Shown one piece after another: positions 37,206 through 49,104 of a stretch of DNA of 64,000 bases. Made by a program: the position numbers and the translations under genes. Under the pieces are notes generated by a model, which worked only from the letters and a program-made list of their open reading frames with translations, searched no databases and had not been told where the DNA came from. The stretch lies in assembly GCA_028023455.1 (NCBI GenBank), contig JAQFVV010000036.1, positions 6,321,576-6,385,575 of the forward strand, written 5' to 3'. Position 1 is the stretch's first letter; each line of letters begins with the position of its first letter. The stretch is from Epiperipatus broadwayi (Eukaryota; Onychophora; Udeonychophora; Euonychophora; Peripatidae).

Positions 37206-38030
37206 ATATAATTTCTTAATAATATTTACTAAAGCTTCATCTATTCCCAAATTTGCTAAACTAACCTCTATATCTATAAAACTCATATGTAATGATCTAT
37301 CTGAATTTTTATTCATATCCATAGGTTGTGTAACACAAATAAACTATCTCCTATACACCTATCTGACCTAAAACCTCCTTGCATTTCCCCCACTACATTA
37401 TTCTCTTCCATCTATTTTGCAACTCTTCCAATCACCATATATGAGAAAACCTTATATAAAACTGATGTTACCGCTATCGGTCTATAATTATTTAACTTTT
37501 TATAATCCTTACCTTTTACTTTAAATAATAATCTTATTCTTGTATTACTCCAACTACCTGGAAAAACTCTCTTCTGTGCCATCTTATTAAAACATGCTAA
37601 TAACTTTGCTTTTGCTCTATGCCCTAAATTCATTCCCATCTCTGCTGCCCATCCATCTAAACCTCTCACCTGTCTAATTTTCAATCACTTCCCTGCCTCA
37701 TTCAGTTCATTTTTTGTGAACCTAATACTCCCATTACTAAATGCTTTGTTTTCTATCACTAAGTCCTTCACATCTAACATCTTTTTTATATCCATTACAT
37801 ATTTCTTTAAGATTCTCTCTAACTCTTCTCTAGAGCTACACTCTATTTCCTCATCATCCATTAATACTATCTCTCTCTCCCCTACATTTCTTCTTTTAAT
37901 GTAATTCCAAAAATTTTTACCCCCATCTTTTCCACTTTTATTAATATCCTCCAACAATTTACTATTCAACTTCATCCTCTCTCTATAATTATCCATTTTA
38001 GCAAAGTTCATTTTATTCTATTCTATTGCC
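37206..38030 (-). pseudogene. Second LINE type: reverse transcriptase 5' half
   Basis: Minus-strand reading: NYRERMKLNSKLLEDINKSG, KNFWNYIKRRNVGER, SIRFTKNELNEAGK-stop-LKIRQVRGLDGWAAEM, SWSNTRIRLLFKVKGKDYKK, LNNYRPIAVTSVLYKVFS, then stop-MEENNVVGEMQGGFRSDRCI and finally IIKKLYENK at the junction. These are the linker and RT motifs 0-3. The partner half lies 6 kb away at 31229, and the reading resumes there as NNYYTYQLG. In-frame stops near 37682 and 37411 and a frameshift in the HNLWI region show decay. No endonuclease was found upstream, so the copy is 5'-truncated near 38030. Confidence 0.8.
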
Positions 38031-38674
38031 ATCTGTAATAAGAGTTAATTATTTTTTTCTCAATAAATCAAATGCCTATTCATATAGCGATGAACAAATT
38101 ATGACTATTTGAAGTAAATTAGTGATAATTATATGCAATTAGTAAAACAAAACCAAGTATCTTTCTTCAACTATAATATAAATATATTTCACTTTACATA
38201 ACAATAATCCTTGTATAAATATAATTATACTTTAATTATTTTATATGTAATAAAATACTTTTAATTAAAATCTATTTAACAATAATATATTTAACTTAAA
38301 ATGCTAACTACATTCGTATACACTATGCCATTTTGCATTAATAAGTTGAAATTCATAAATTAAAATTTACGTGACTTGATAAGATTATACTGCAGCAACG
38401 AAAGTATTAAAAATGGTTTTTTTAATGTTAAATGATTATAGTGTATTTATTTCACTAGACACTTAATACCTAGAAATAACACTTTATAATTATTATTATT
38501 TTTACACATTACAAAAAATATAATAATTATTGATTTTAATAGTTGATGGATGGGAAAGTTTTCAAATTTGATGGGAAAAATAATTAAAAACTAATATCTT
38601 TTTTAATTCATGATTCTTTTTTTTTTAATTTTAAATAATGGTTTATGTTTCATATATAAGAGAAAATCAATACA
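38031..38674. other. No supported feature
   Basis: AT-rich sequence between the LINE 5' truncation point and the SINE target duplication. Confidence 0.5.
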
Positions 38675-38692
38675 ACTTGCTGCTATGATGTC

Positions 38693-38800
38693 TTGCATTG
38701 GTGGTCGAGAGGTCAGCGCGACTGTCTTGCATTTGCAGGCAGTTGCCCGGGTTGCGGGTTCGCGTCCCGGCCGATGCTATGACACTTAAAAAAAAAAAAA
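38693..38800 (+). mobile_element. tRNA-derived SINE, best-preserved copy
   Basis: An 18-bp perfect target duplication, ACTTGCTGCTATGATGTC (38675-38692 and 38801-38818), brackets a 108-bp unit. It starts TTGCATTGG and has the A box TGGTCGAGAGG, the B-box-like GGTTCGCGTCC and CCGATGC, then TATGACACTT and an A-run. GCATTGG and CCGATGC can pair as a 7-bp acceptor stem, so a whole tRNA-like fold appears to be retained. Exact duplication and high GC relative to surroundings suggest a recent insertion. Confidence 0.95.
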
Positions 38801-39082
38801 ACTTGCTGCTATGATGTCATTATATAATATAAAAGTAAATAAAAACCTAAACAGCAACAAAATCTCTGGAAACTAAAATAATCAGCCCTAGTTTTAACTC
38901 TGCTTAGGGTCATGTTCAGCACTTCTCTGAAGACTATATATATATGTTCTTTATTATTCATTTATCTGATTATATATATGTGTGTTTTACAATTGGTGAC
39001 ATCTCTCAGGTAGATTATATGTACGTTATGAATGATGTTTTCAGGATTAATTGTGTTTAATAGAATAAAATAAAATTATAGG

Positions 39083-39116
39083 AACGTTTCGATAAGATAA
39101 CAATTATCCTCAACTG
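39083..39116 (-). ncRNA. Hammerhead-ribozyme-like motif, minus strand
   Basis: The minus strand reads TTGAGGATAA, a short loop, TTATCGAAACGTT. GATAA and TTATC can form stem II between a CUGANGA-like box (first C replaced by T) and GAAAC. Downstream comes TATAATTTTATTTTATTCTA then TTAAACAC, shared with the motif at 39731. This may mark a terminus of a Penelope-like or related retroelement; activity is unproven. Confidence 0.4.
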
Positions 39117-39309
39117 GGCCGTAAAAAAGCCTACAAAAAAAAAGAGAAATAAAAAAAATCTAATAGAATATGCATTCCTTATGTAAAAGGAATCACCGAT
39201 AAAATTGGAAAGGTACTAATATACTAAACAAAAAATTAACAATATTCTATTCAAAACCTAAGGATATAATCTAGCCCAATGAGTCTATGAAATCCCATGT
39301 GGCACATAA

Positions 39310-39408
39310 ACCGATAGGTCAGCGCAGCTATCTTGCAAGCAAGCAGTTGGTTGCAGATGGTTGTTGCGGGTTCGCCTCCCGGCCAATGCTATGACATATG
39401 GGGAAAAA
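39310..39408 (+). mobile_element. tRNA-derived SINE, diverged copy
   Basis: GATAGGTCAGCGCAGCTATC, then a GCGGGTTCGCCTCCCGGCCA B-box segment and ATGCTATGACATATG plus A-run. The first about 15 bases of the tRNA head are altered, and no target duplication was seen. Confidence 0.8.
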
Positions 39409-39730
39409 ATTGTTAGAAGAGATGAACACTTAACATAGTAAAAAAATTCTCAACATCTTCAGTACTTGTTCTCAATGTTTTGGATATTGGCCATTGGCAT
39501 AAACTTCTCAAATACCAATATCATATCCATATACAGTAACCATTATCAAAGAGTATTTAGAAAAGCTATAGAAATTTTTAAAAATAAAAACTGCATTAAT
39601 AAACATGGCAAAACAATAAAAATTTAAATACTGCTAATTTTAGAGTATTCAGCAATGATGTGATATAACAATTACATGAAACAATTTTATAGATTATATC
39701 CATGTAATTATTACTGTATATTTTTTCACC

Positions 39731-39758
39731 CAATTGATGATAAGTGTTATCGAAATGT
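39731..39758 (+). ncRNA. Hammerhead-ribozyme-like motif
   Basis: TTGATGATAAGTGTTATCGAAATGTT: a CTGATGA-like box (C to T), GATAA/TTATC stem and GAAAT. The sequence continues GGTAATAAATTTTTTATTC then TATTAAACATG, as in the minus-strand motif at 39083. The two form an inverted pair about 650 bp apart. Confidence 0.35.
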
Positions 39759-39861
39759 TGGTAATAAATTTTTTATTCTATTAAACATGATTATCCCAAA
39801 AACATGCTTTATAAAACATCTTTCACTCATGAAAGCATTCTTTTCAATATAGATATATATA

Positions 39862-40880
39862 TTCCTCTTGGAAACCTTAAAGGAACTGAGCAGGACAAAT
39901 TCCTCATGTCCACTCCATACGTTCTTGTCATTGCAGCTATTATTATCCTGTGATTATTTATATAGTATACAAACATTGATGAGCTTCTAACCAACACACA
40001 TTACCCAGTGTAGTGAGTTTATTGGCTTTTTGACACTGAGATTAATATCAAGAAACACCATGGTCTTTCTTCTCAGTTTCCTGATAAAGCAGAATGAATG
40101 TGTGTGAGAAAGGAATTTTTTTCTAGTAGAAAGTTGTAAAGTCACCAGCCAAGGTGGTAGTTGATGACCAAAGGTGGAGAATGCTAAGAATCCCCTGATT
40201 ACAGACCCAGGCTGCCATTTGATGATGACTTTTTATTTAGGTGCTTACAAATGCAGATCATTTTCAAGTGAAGGAAGATTGCAAGAATTGGAAGAAGAAT
40301 TACCTCATATTAAATGAAACATTATTGGACTTTGTGAAGTTAAAAAAAGGTGAAGAGACAATTGATTTAGAGTGAACATGTACTCTACTACAAAGGCCAA
40401 ATATTGGAAGTACAAATGCAATAGGATTCATTATAAATAAAAAATGGAAGAACAGAATTGGATGATATATCAGCCAGAGTGGTAACATTAATTATTCAAC
40501 TTAATAGCAGATACCAAATACAGATAATTTAGATTTATGCCCATACAAGCTCTCATAGTGCTGAAGTAGTAGAAGATTTTTATATAGATATACAGAAGGT
40601 TTTCACTCAGAATAAACAACATTTTAAAGTTGTCTTTAATGTTAGAATTAATAAAAAAAAATGAAAGATGAAAATGCTGTAGATAAATTTGGTTAGGGTA
40701 ATAGAAATGAGAGAGGACATAGATTTGTTGAGTTTGCAGGAAAAAAAAACTTTATGTTATGAATTAAAAAGAAAATGGACATGGAAGCATCCAAATGAAG
40801 GTACAGCAGAATTTTACAAAAAAACATGTCCTTTTATTTTTGTAGATTCTTACTATTATTTTTTTAACTCTGAAAAATAC
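39862..40880 (+). pseudogene. RTE 5' half: untranslated region and decayed endonuclease
   Basis: The 5' part (CCTCTTGGAAACCTTAAAGG onward) mirrors 15836-16105. The coding part reads SSEGRLQELEEELPHIK, IIGLCEVKK, an AQIIQVYAP-like remnant and KRKWTWKHPNEGTAEF, in at least three frames with many stops. It matches the APE endonuclease at 14837-15835. Similarity stops near 40820, so the RT half is missing. Confidence 0.8.
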
Positions 40881-40940
40881 TAATATACTATCGGGAATTA
40901 CTTGCTAAAGAATTTATGTGTTCTGTAATATGTATACAAC

Positions 40941-40974
<34 letters not shown>
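40941..40974. repeat. (AT)n(GT)n microsatellite
   Basis: An AT run passes directly into a pure GT run. Confidence 0.9.
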
Positions 40975-41829
40975 CTAACATAAAATCAAAAGTTACTATA
41001 CATTATTTTTTATACTTTCTCAATTTTTACAAAATTCAGGATGGCTTTTTTCATACATTAAAGAAAACAAGGCAAAAAAAAAAAAAAAATCCAGTCTATT
41101 AGTTTATATTTTCAGACTTTTTCAGAGTTGTTAGATCACAACTAAACATCATGAATCTAAACCAATTATATTTTCACAAAGTAAAACAGCAAATCAATAA
41201 TTGATTTAAATGCCTTATATAAGTCAGTCAAACAATTTTTTTCTCAAAGCCGAAACGATATAGATATACACTAACTATATGTACATATAAAACTCGTGCA
41301 CACATATATATTAAATTATTGTAATTTGAGCCTTAAGTGTCAATTTTCTTGCACTTAGACATTCGATTTCATACATGTTAGATAAAGGCATTAACGATTG
41401 TTATTAATAATATGCTAGACTAAAGATTTAAGAAATACGTACTACAAAAAAACATATATACATTATACTCATTTCAGATTTATATACTGTATAATAAAAA
41501 TGCATTGTGTTGTTTTTTTCAATGTAATTTTAATTTAACCAAAAAAAATTTTTATACCTAATTTATAAATGTCTGAATTAATATATTTTAAAACCATATT
41601 TTAGCTATGAGGGTAAGTAGTCTCTATGTATTATTTGATATTGAGCTATCTTAGATATAAAATAAAACTATATTTTATAATTCATTAATTTCACCGATGT
41701 TTCACAAAAATATCCACATTCTATACAAATGTGCAGAACTCAAATAAATGCAACATATGGACCTAAAAAATGCTATCATAACTTTAATAATCCAGCATTG
41801 ATGCTCTCTTATTTGATGTCAATATTTTG
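40975..41829. other. No supported feature
   Basis: AT-rich sequence; an A-run is present near 41076. Nothing recognised. Confidence 0.45.
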
Positions 41830-42600
41830 ATCTTGCAGAAGGAATATTTTGACCACTGTTTGAATAATGATATAAGAATTGAAGTGACAACTTTTAATGA
41901 CATATTCATTTTATCAAATCATTTAGATTTGGATAAAAATATTGAAGTTAGTGAAGTCAAATTAACTCTTTGTAATTTCAAAAATGGGAAAGTTCTATGG
42001 ATTCTGATGAAATACCAGGAGACGTTTTAAAGTCAGGTAGTGATATATTAACTTTAAAAGAATTGGAATTTTTTTAGAAAGTTGTGGACTTATGAAGATG
42101 TACCACCTGATCTTAATGATACTTCTATTGTTCGATTTTTAAAAAGTAAGGCAAATGATTAAATTGCAAAAAATATTATGAAATATCATTATTTTCCACT
42201 CAAGAAAATATACTTTCAAGGATTTTGCTGACTAGGTTGCTTGCAATAATATATGAATGTTTTTCAGAGACTTCATGCGGTTTTAGAGAATAAAGAAGTC
42301 TTTAGATATAATTTATGGTGCTATTTCAAGAAATGTGGCAGAATTTACCCAAGACATTAGATTCAGTTAATAAGATAGGTATGTGACATTGTTTGAAATT
42401 AGCTGGTTATTCATCAAAATTTATTTTTATTATACAGCTTCTATATGATAAAATGAGAGGAAGTGTTACTGCTACAAACTGAAAATCTGAGGCATTTAAA
42501 ATGAAAACCAGTATTAAACAAAGATGTGTGCTTGCTCCAATATTGGTTTCAAATTATTTAAAAGTGGCTTAATGATCAGGGATCAAGAAGCACAATAGGA
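41830..42600 (+). pseudogene. RTE-like reverse transcriptase remnant of a different family
   Basis: Frames in order: ILSNHLDLDKNIEVSEVKLT, then LFRKLWTYEDVPPDLNDTSI, VRFLKSK, a FRETSCGF-like piece, and IKQRCVLAPILVS. They follow the layout of RTE-clade RTs whose motifs read W..E.VP.D..DA.IV.L.K.KG and GV.QGCVLAPTLFS. The QGDSISPKLFTA version at 13.8 kb differs, so this is a separate lineage. Stops and shifts occur every 20-60 codons. Confidence 0.65.
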
Positions 42601-43010
42601 TTGATGATAATTTTTTTAATTTGAATCAATTAATAATCTGCAAATTTTTTATCATAATCTTAACAATTTTATATTTTTTATCTATTAATTTATATAATTG
42701 AAAATAAATAAAAAATCATGTATTTTATTATATAAATATAATGAAAGAAAATTTATAGAAATTTATTTTTCTTATATCTCTCAGATGCATGCAATTTCTC
42801 ATGTGAGTTTTTTTTAAGCACAAACTTTGTAAAGTTAAATAAATAAGGCATTTTATTACTGACAAGAGTATATTGTGCCAAATCTATATATTGTTATTAA
42901 TATACACAGTATATTAAAAGTTATTTTAATATTATTTTGTTTATGTTATATTTCATTAATTATTCATACTAGAGTAAGATAGAGAATAGAGAAAGTTGAA
43001 AGAATAGAAT
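42601..43010. other. No supported feature
   Basis: AT-rich sequence between the RT remnant and the hammerhead-like motif. It might include the untranslated part of one of these elements, but I see no match. Confidence 0.4.
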
Positions 43011-43015
43011 AAGAT

Positions 43016-43049
43016 CTGATGAAGACTGCATGGTACAGTCGAAACTGTA
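43016..43049 (+). ncRNA. Hammerhead-ribozyme-like motif, best copy
   Basis: CTGATGA, one extra A, then GACTG-CATGGTA-CAGTC (perfect 5-bp stem II) and GAAACTGTAA. This fits the hammerhead core CUGANGA...GAAA with a very short stem III (AC/GU) before a potential cleavage after GTA. The extra A next to the core departs from the canonical fold. Hammerheads of this minimal type I form are known from Penelope-like elements. Adjacent sequence to about 43085 recurs at 55640. Confidence 0.5.
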
Positions 43050-43532
43050 AACAATAATAAAAGTTGTTTTGCTGAAAAGTGAAAATGTGTAAGATTTTTA
43101 AAATTCAATATTATTCATACTTTATTGAATATTTTACTACCATAATTAATTTCTAGGCAAAATTTTAAAAAAATAAAAACAATATTATTATGCCAAAATA
43201 ACTGCAGTCTAAAATTTATTTCATAACTTTAGCATATAACTTGAATTATTTATGTAGAAAAAAATAAATAAACTTTTACTTGTGGAATAATAATGTTTTA
43301 GGAAATGCTTATTTTAAATTTTAAAATGTTTATTTGAAACATCATATTTAAAATAGTATTATAATATAGGGTGGCTTAAAATAATTAATACAATATCATT
43401 AAAAAAATTCATACTATTAAATAGTTTTATTTAATTCAGAAAAATAATTATATTTGAGAATGATTGTTTAAATAGTTACTGGACCCAAAAATAAATGGAA
43501 TCATTTTCTGGTTTGTGCACCTGTATACTTCT

Positions 43533-44165
43533 GTTGTTACATGCACTTTGAAAAAAACCATCTGTATCTGTTATATCTTACCCTGCCTTCAGAAATGGAA
43601 TATTCCAGATTCCTTACCTGATTGGCTAGCACCCAGTTGCTATCCAATTGGATTAAATCCTTCACTGAGGTTCATGCACCAAATCCGCATGTTACCAGTA
43701 AGGTAGGCAATCTGCCTTTAAATAGTCAGCCTTTTGGAGGCAAGGCAGAGAGCAATTACTTCTGTTAACCTGAACAACAGAACATGCTCTCCATTAAACT
43801 TTCTGCCATTAGCAATGGTATTTATCTAGTCATTATCGCGATGTCCACACAGTGAGGCAAGTCCAACTACAGACTGGAAACTTCTACATCCAAATTAGAG
43901 CCAACTCAAAGCAAGCTAACTACATAGTGGGAAAAACCTTACTAGAACTCATGAGGCAGGCTAATCATTAGCTCGAAGTGAGTTCCATACCCAGCTCAAC
44001 TATCTCAGCATTCAACTGTATCAACTACATTTATTCATTTGTTCAACTAACATGTGTATATTTTTTGGATTAATAAATTGTACATATTAACTGCTGAATA
44101 GTTATTCTTTTTGTATTTGTTGGCTTGGAAACGAACCTGCAAGCCTAACTAAACACAACAGTATC
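43533..44165 (+). repeat. Possible solo LTR or other mid-GC repeat
   Basis: A less AT-rich block with a TATA-like CCTTTAAATAGTCAG near 43718, a GGCAAGGCAGAGAGC segment just downstream, an ATTAATAAATTGTACAT polyadenylation-like signal near 44078 and an end like AACACAACA. It begins near TGTTGTTACATGC. This layout suggests an LTR, but I could not confirm a 5-bp target duplication or a second copy. Confidence 0.3.
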
Positions 44166-44169
44166 AATC

Positions 44170-45255
44170 TTCCAAATAACATGGCCATGTGAAATTGTGG
44201 TGCCACGTAACACATAAGTGCATTTAATATATTCGTCAACTTTTTATAATGGCTAAAATATTCAAACAATGTAAAATTCTGTTTTCATTTATAGAAAACA
44301 GGAAGGAAAAAAACTGTAATGTTTGAAAGAGATTTATAGAAACTGATCTAATAAAAACACAATTTTATGAGTGGTTTAGTTAAAATTTTAAATTTACCAT
44401 GTCTCTAAAAACCTTGCCAGTAAAGTCCAAAGTCAAAACAATGCTGATCATCTTCTAATGGCATTTTTCCTCAAATTTATTTTATAATGGTCAAACATTT
44501 TATCTGCAAATTCAGAAACATTTACATGAAAAAGTAACACTTAAACATCCTGGTTTGTAACAAAGAAAAGAGAGCAAGCTTCACTCCAACAAAGTGTCAT
44601 CCCTCAAAGCCTCGAGTATAAAACATTTTTTAATTAACATCAGCATGACACAGTCTATCTAGCAGCCATATTAGATCAATCTCACTTTGTATGATTTCTT
44701 AAAAATCTCTCTAACAAAAAAATGTTTTGATTTTTTTTTTTGAAGATTTAGAATTGGGGGAAGGGAGTGACAGAGGTGTTAAAATGAATCACTTTGCAAA
44801 TGTTTCCAGACTACTACTTCAAAAAATGGCAACTTGGTTTATACCAGAGCACTTTTATTACAAAATTCTGTTATTTGGGGGTCCCCTTGTGTATACCAAC
44901 AAAAAGAGAAGATTTCATAATGTAGAGATACAAAAGATATATGCCATGCCTATGAATTTGGGGTTCAAATCTAGGCTGAGTAAAAAAAATTCAAAAAACA
45001 GGTTTTTTTTAAAAAATAGATAATGATTTATATCCAACCAAGTTAACTTTCCAACATTGGTCAAAAATGTCTAGATATTCTTAGCTACTAAGTAAAATAA
45101 TAATGAAAAACTTCTCAAATCATCAACATTGACTGCTTAGAAAATCTAGTGAGCATTGTCTTTTCATTTATTGCTTCTCTATGAAGGTTATTGGAAAGAC
45201 CTATTCCTATAGTAGGCTATTTATTAAAAAGTCTGTTTGCCTATGCATATGTAAT
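44170..45255. other. No supported feature
   Basis: Includes an open frame at 44727-45023 (98 codons) with no recognisable motif and low complexity at both ends; not called as a gene. Confidence 0.4.
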
Positions 45256-45261
45256 TCAAGA

Positions 45262-45630
45262 GAAAGAATTTCCACCTTTAATATATGAACTGTACTGATC
45301 TTATAATAGCTCATTGATGTCATGTTGAATTCTGAGGATACTCTCAAACTCAAACATTGAGATAGAGTCATTTAAAAAGATGAGTCACTATCTTATCTTT
45401 TAAACTTACATTCTAATTACATAGGCTAGTCTGAAGTGCTCAAGCTAAGATGCTTCAAACTGGCCTATGTAGTTAGAATGTAGGTTTAAAGATAAAATGA
45501 CTGCTCTTATCTTTTCAAAAATCTCTATCTTGTGTTTGAGTTTTAGAGTATTCTCAGTACTCAGTATGATATCATTGAGCTATTATAAGACAGTAGAGTA
45601 CATATATTAAAGGGAAAAGTCCTTTCACTT
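45262..45630. mobile_element. Fold-back element, about 180-bp arms
   Basis: Left-arm blocks CCTTTAATATATGAACTGTA, CTTATAATAGCTCATTGATG, GATACTCTCAAACTCAAAC and ATTACATAGGC are mirrored on the right by TACATATATTAAAGG, CATTGAGCTATTATAAGA, GTTTGAGTTTTAGAGTATTC and GCCTATGTAGTTAGAATGTA. The centre is near 45445. There is no ORF. The AAAGATAAGAGCAGTCA-like piece of one arm resembles family M. Confidence 0.75.
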
Positions 45631-45806
45631 TAACTATATATGATCTTTGCACTTAGTAAAGAAATTTGAATACTATATATATTAAACATATATATTTTTA
45701 TTTTCAATTTGTTAATATATTTAATAATTTTGCATATACATGCTAGTATGTTTGGCAAAGTGAGTTAGTCTTCACCAGATGTACTAAAACACATGTGCAA
45801 AATTAT

Positions 45807-46555
<749 letters not shown>

Positions 46556-47333
46556 TTATAAAAATACTGTATTAGTTTTTAGTTACAAGATTTATTAAGT
46601 CATAAAAATTCAGCATAATTAAAAAACAATTATTGTTCTAATATTAGTTTACATAAAAATATTATGAATATTCTATACATATATTAACTTTCTGACATTT
46701 AAAAATTACTGGAGATCTGTATAGATAATGAAAACAGTAATCTTCTAAAAAGAAAGTAGCACTCGTTGTGTTTCTTGAACTTCTACTTTATTGCAAAGTA
46801 CTGAAATACATCTGAGTAAACAATTTAGATGCAATGCATATTTAGTAAAAGTGTATACAATAGAGTATTTGGACTTATTTAATATAGCAGTAGAATGACA
46901 GATACTGGAGCTCAAGGTGTTTGGATTATGGTTCTTGCTCTCTCTTTTAGACTTTAACTTTTTATCGACTCTCAAGTAATATATGATTTAATGAAGTGAA
47001 TGTCATTATTATGAGATGCTACTATATAGAATTTTCCGTATAACCCAGTTAGCATTCCACAAGTTTTTCTAAATAAAAGTCCATTTTAATAATAAAAAAA
47101 ACTACCAAGTTAAAATAAAAGTGCAATTATTTACTATAACTAGTTCAATAATATAAAAAAAAATTTTTTTTAATTTTATTTTTACCTAAGATCGGTGTAT
47201 CTGTAATCTAATTTATAAATAAAACTTTCAAAACAATCGCTAACATAGTTCATAATATTGATAATGTAATATTTTTTTAGAGGCTGAGACAATCTAGTAA
47301 TATAAACCAATCCCGTTTGGAAAATTTGTTTTT
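46556..47333. other. No supported feature
   Basis: AT-rich sequence with short accidental ORFs only. Confidence 0.45.
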
Positions 47334-47347
47334 CTCATACTGTAATT

Positions 47348-47454
47348 TTTTTTCTCATGTGTCCTAGCATCAGCCGGGAAGCGAACCTGCTATCCCGGGA
47401 CGACTGCTTGTAAAGCACCTGTCGCTGACCTCTCAACTACCAATGGTTGACGTA
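47348..47454 (-). mobile_element. tRNA-derived SINE, minus strand
   Basis: The minus strand reads ACCATTGGTAGTTGAGAGGT (A-box region), GGTTCGCTTCCCGGCTGATG (B box and acceptor), CTAGGACACATGAGAAAA. It is flanked by the 14-bp duplication CTCATACTGTAATT at 47334-47347 and 47455-47468. Confidence 0.92.
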
Positions 47455-47468
47455 CTCATACTGTAATT

Positions 47469-48415
47469 AATGTCATTTTTAACCAAAAAAAATTTTTTTT
47501 CTCTTAATAAGATCATTAATTAAAATATAATAATTTGCTTTATTATGATTAAATATTAATACAAATGTTTAAAAGTTGCAGATAAAAACTAAGTTATAAA
47601 TACATCATTCTAAAAAGCAATATTATAGTTTAATGATAAATTAATACCCTTAGGATACGAAACCTTGGAATCAGCCTTTTTAATTATTAAAGATTTTCTT
47701 AATTACAGTAAATATTTCTTTATTGAAAACATATCATTTATAAATAAAATATATATAAAAGTGAAGTTCAGATTACACAGACAGCGCTTCATAAGGGTAA
47801 ATAGTTAATACATCTATAATGATTTCAAAAATGAATATTTTCCTAGAATGTTACTAACAATAAAAGATCAAACCTGTAGTACACAACTTAAAAAGGTTGT
47901 AGATTGCCAAAAGTCCATCATACTACATAATCAACATTAAGTGTTATAACTAAAATAATAATGAAAGCAATTGATCGCTTAGTTGCTTGGGAGTAGGTGT
48001 GACATTTGAACAGTAATTTTATAGTTTGGTTTTAATCTTAAAACTGTTAGGTCTCACATTTATTAATTTTTAATTAGCAATAAACATCATTATCATTCCT
48101 GATGATCTGCACCCTATAATACTCTCTACCCAGAATGACAATAACTAATAATAAACATGAATCACATAACTTCAAAATCCATTAAATAAATCCGCGTAAA
48201 ACAAGTAAAACAAGTCCTGAATGTATTTCTTTATTGTTGACTTCGTTTATTAATAAATCTATTTAAACTTATCTTGTTTCCATTTTATTGCTCATGATCC
48301 AATCCCAATTCCAATTCATTTATTATATTTAATATTTCATATAGATTATAGTTTTAAGTGTTACCCTTAAGTTAGCATGCATTATTAGTCCATTTAACCC
48401 TCTAGTTAGTCATCA
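47469..48415. other. No supported feature
   Basis: AT-rich; no gene or repeat with a second copy recognised. Confidence 0.45.
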
Positions 48416-48419
48416 TTTA

Positions 48420-48649
48420 GTTAATTTTGGGATCTCAGGTCTCTCTGTTCAGAGCCAGCTCACAGATTAAATTAAGACCTGTGTGCAACCTCAGAAATGT
48501 TCTTCATTGCATGGTAAGCCATAGAACACTAGTAAATAAGTTGAAGCTTAGTCGGACCTGGGATCTCACCATCCCATTCAGATTGGCTTTAAGGTGTTTT
48601 GCTTGGATTCTAGGTTTTGTTACATGAAGATAAAAATCTGACTGTTACA
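48420..48649 (-). repeat. LTR-like repeat family L, decayed copy
   Basis: Ends TGACTGTTACA and contains AGTTGAAGCTTAGTCGGAC and TTTTGCTTGGATTCTAGG. The reverse complement of 60620-60860 has the same blocks in the same order and starts TGTAACAGTCA. TG...CA ends and no ORF suggest an LTR or TIR element terminus; strand is set relative to the 60.6 kb copy. Confidence 0.5.
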
Positions 48650-49104
48650 AGATATATTAATATAAGATTTGTAGATTAAATTCTAATAACATAAAATAAT
48701 CTATTATTTTGTCACTTAAAATGTCATGTGATTTTAAACATCAGAAATAATAGTAACTTTGAAAACAAAGAGACATTAGCTTTTCTATTTGTCACTATTA
48801 TTGCCTTAAACTTCAGAACAAAAATAATGTGCCTGCAATTCTTAGAACCCTTAGATGGATCTAGTATTAAGTCTAGTAACCAAATTATGTGCATGTTTTT
48901 TATACTAATGCAGTTTTCCATAAACTTTTAAAACAGCATAGTCTTCTGTTTAGATCAATAATCCGTTTTAACTTAACTACTCTTAAATTAACTTACACTA
49001 TTCATCATTCTAAAATCACTTTTTTCACTGAGGTATCACAATTCTTTATGCATGTGTGGCAAAGCAGTTGGAATCAGAAATTAAAATAAAGCCATACATA
49101 AATA

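Noticed and set aside
44727-45023. 98-codon frame
   Set aside because: Starts in a T-run and ends in an A-run, has no motif, and no neighbouring exon or promoter supports it.
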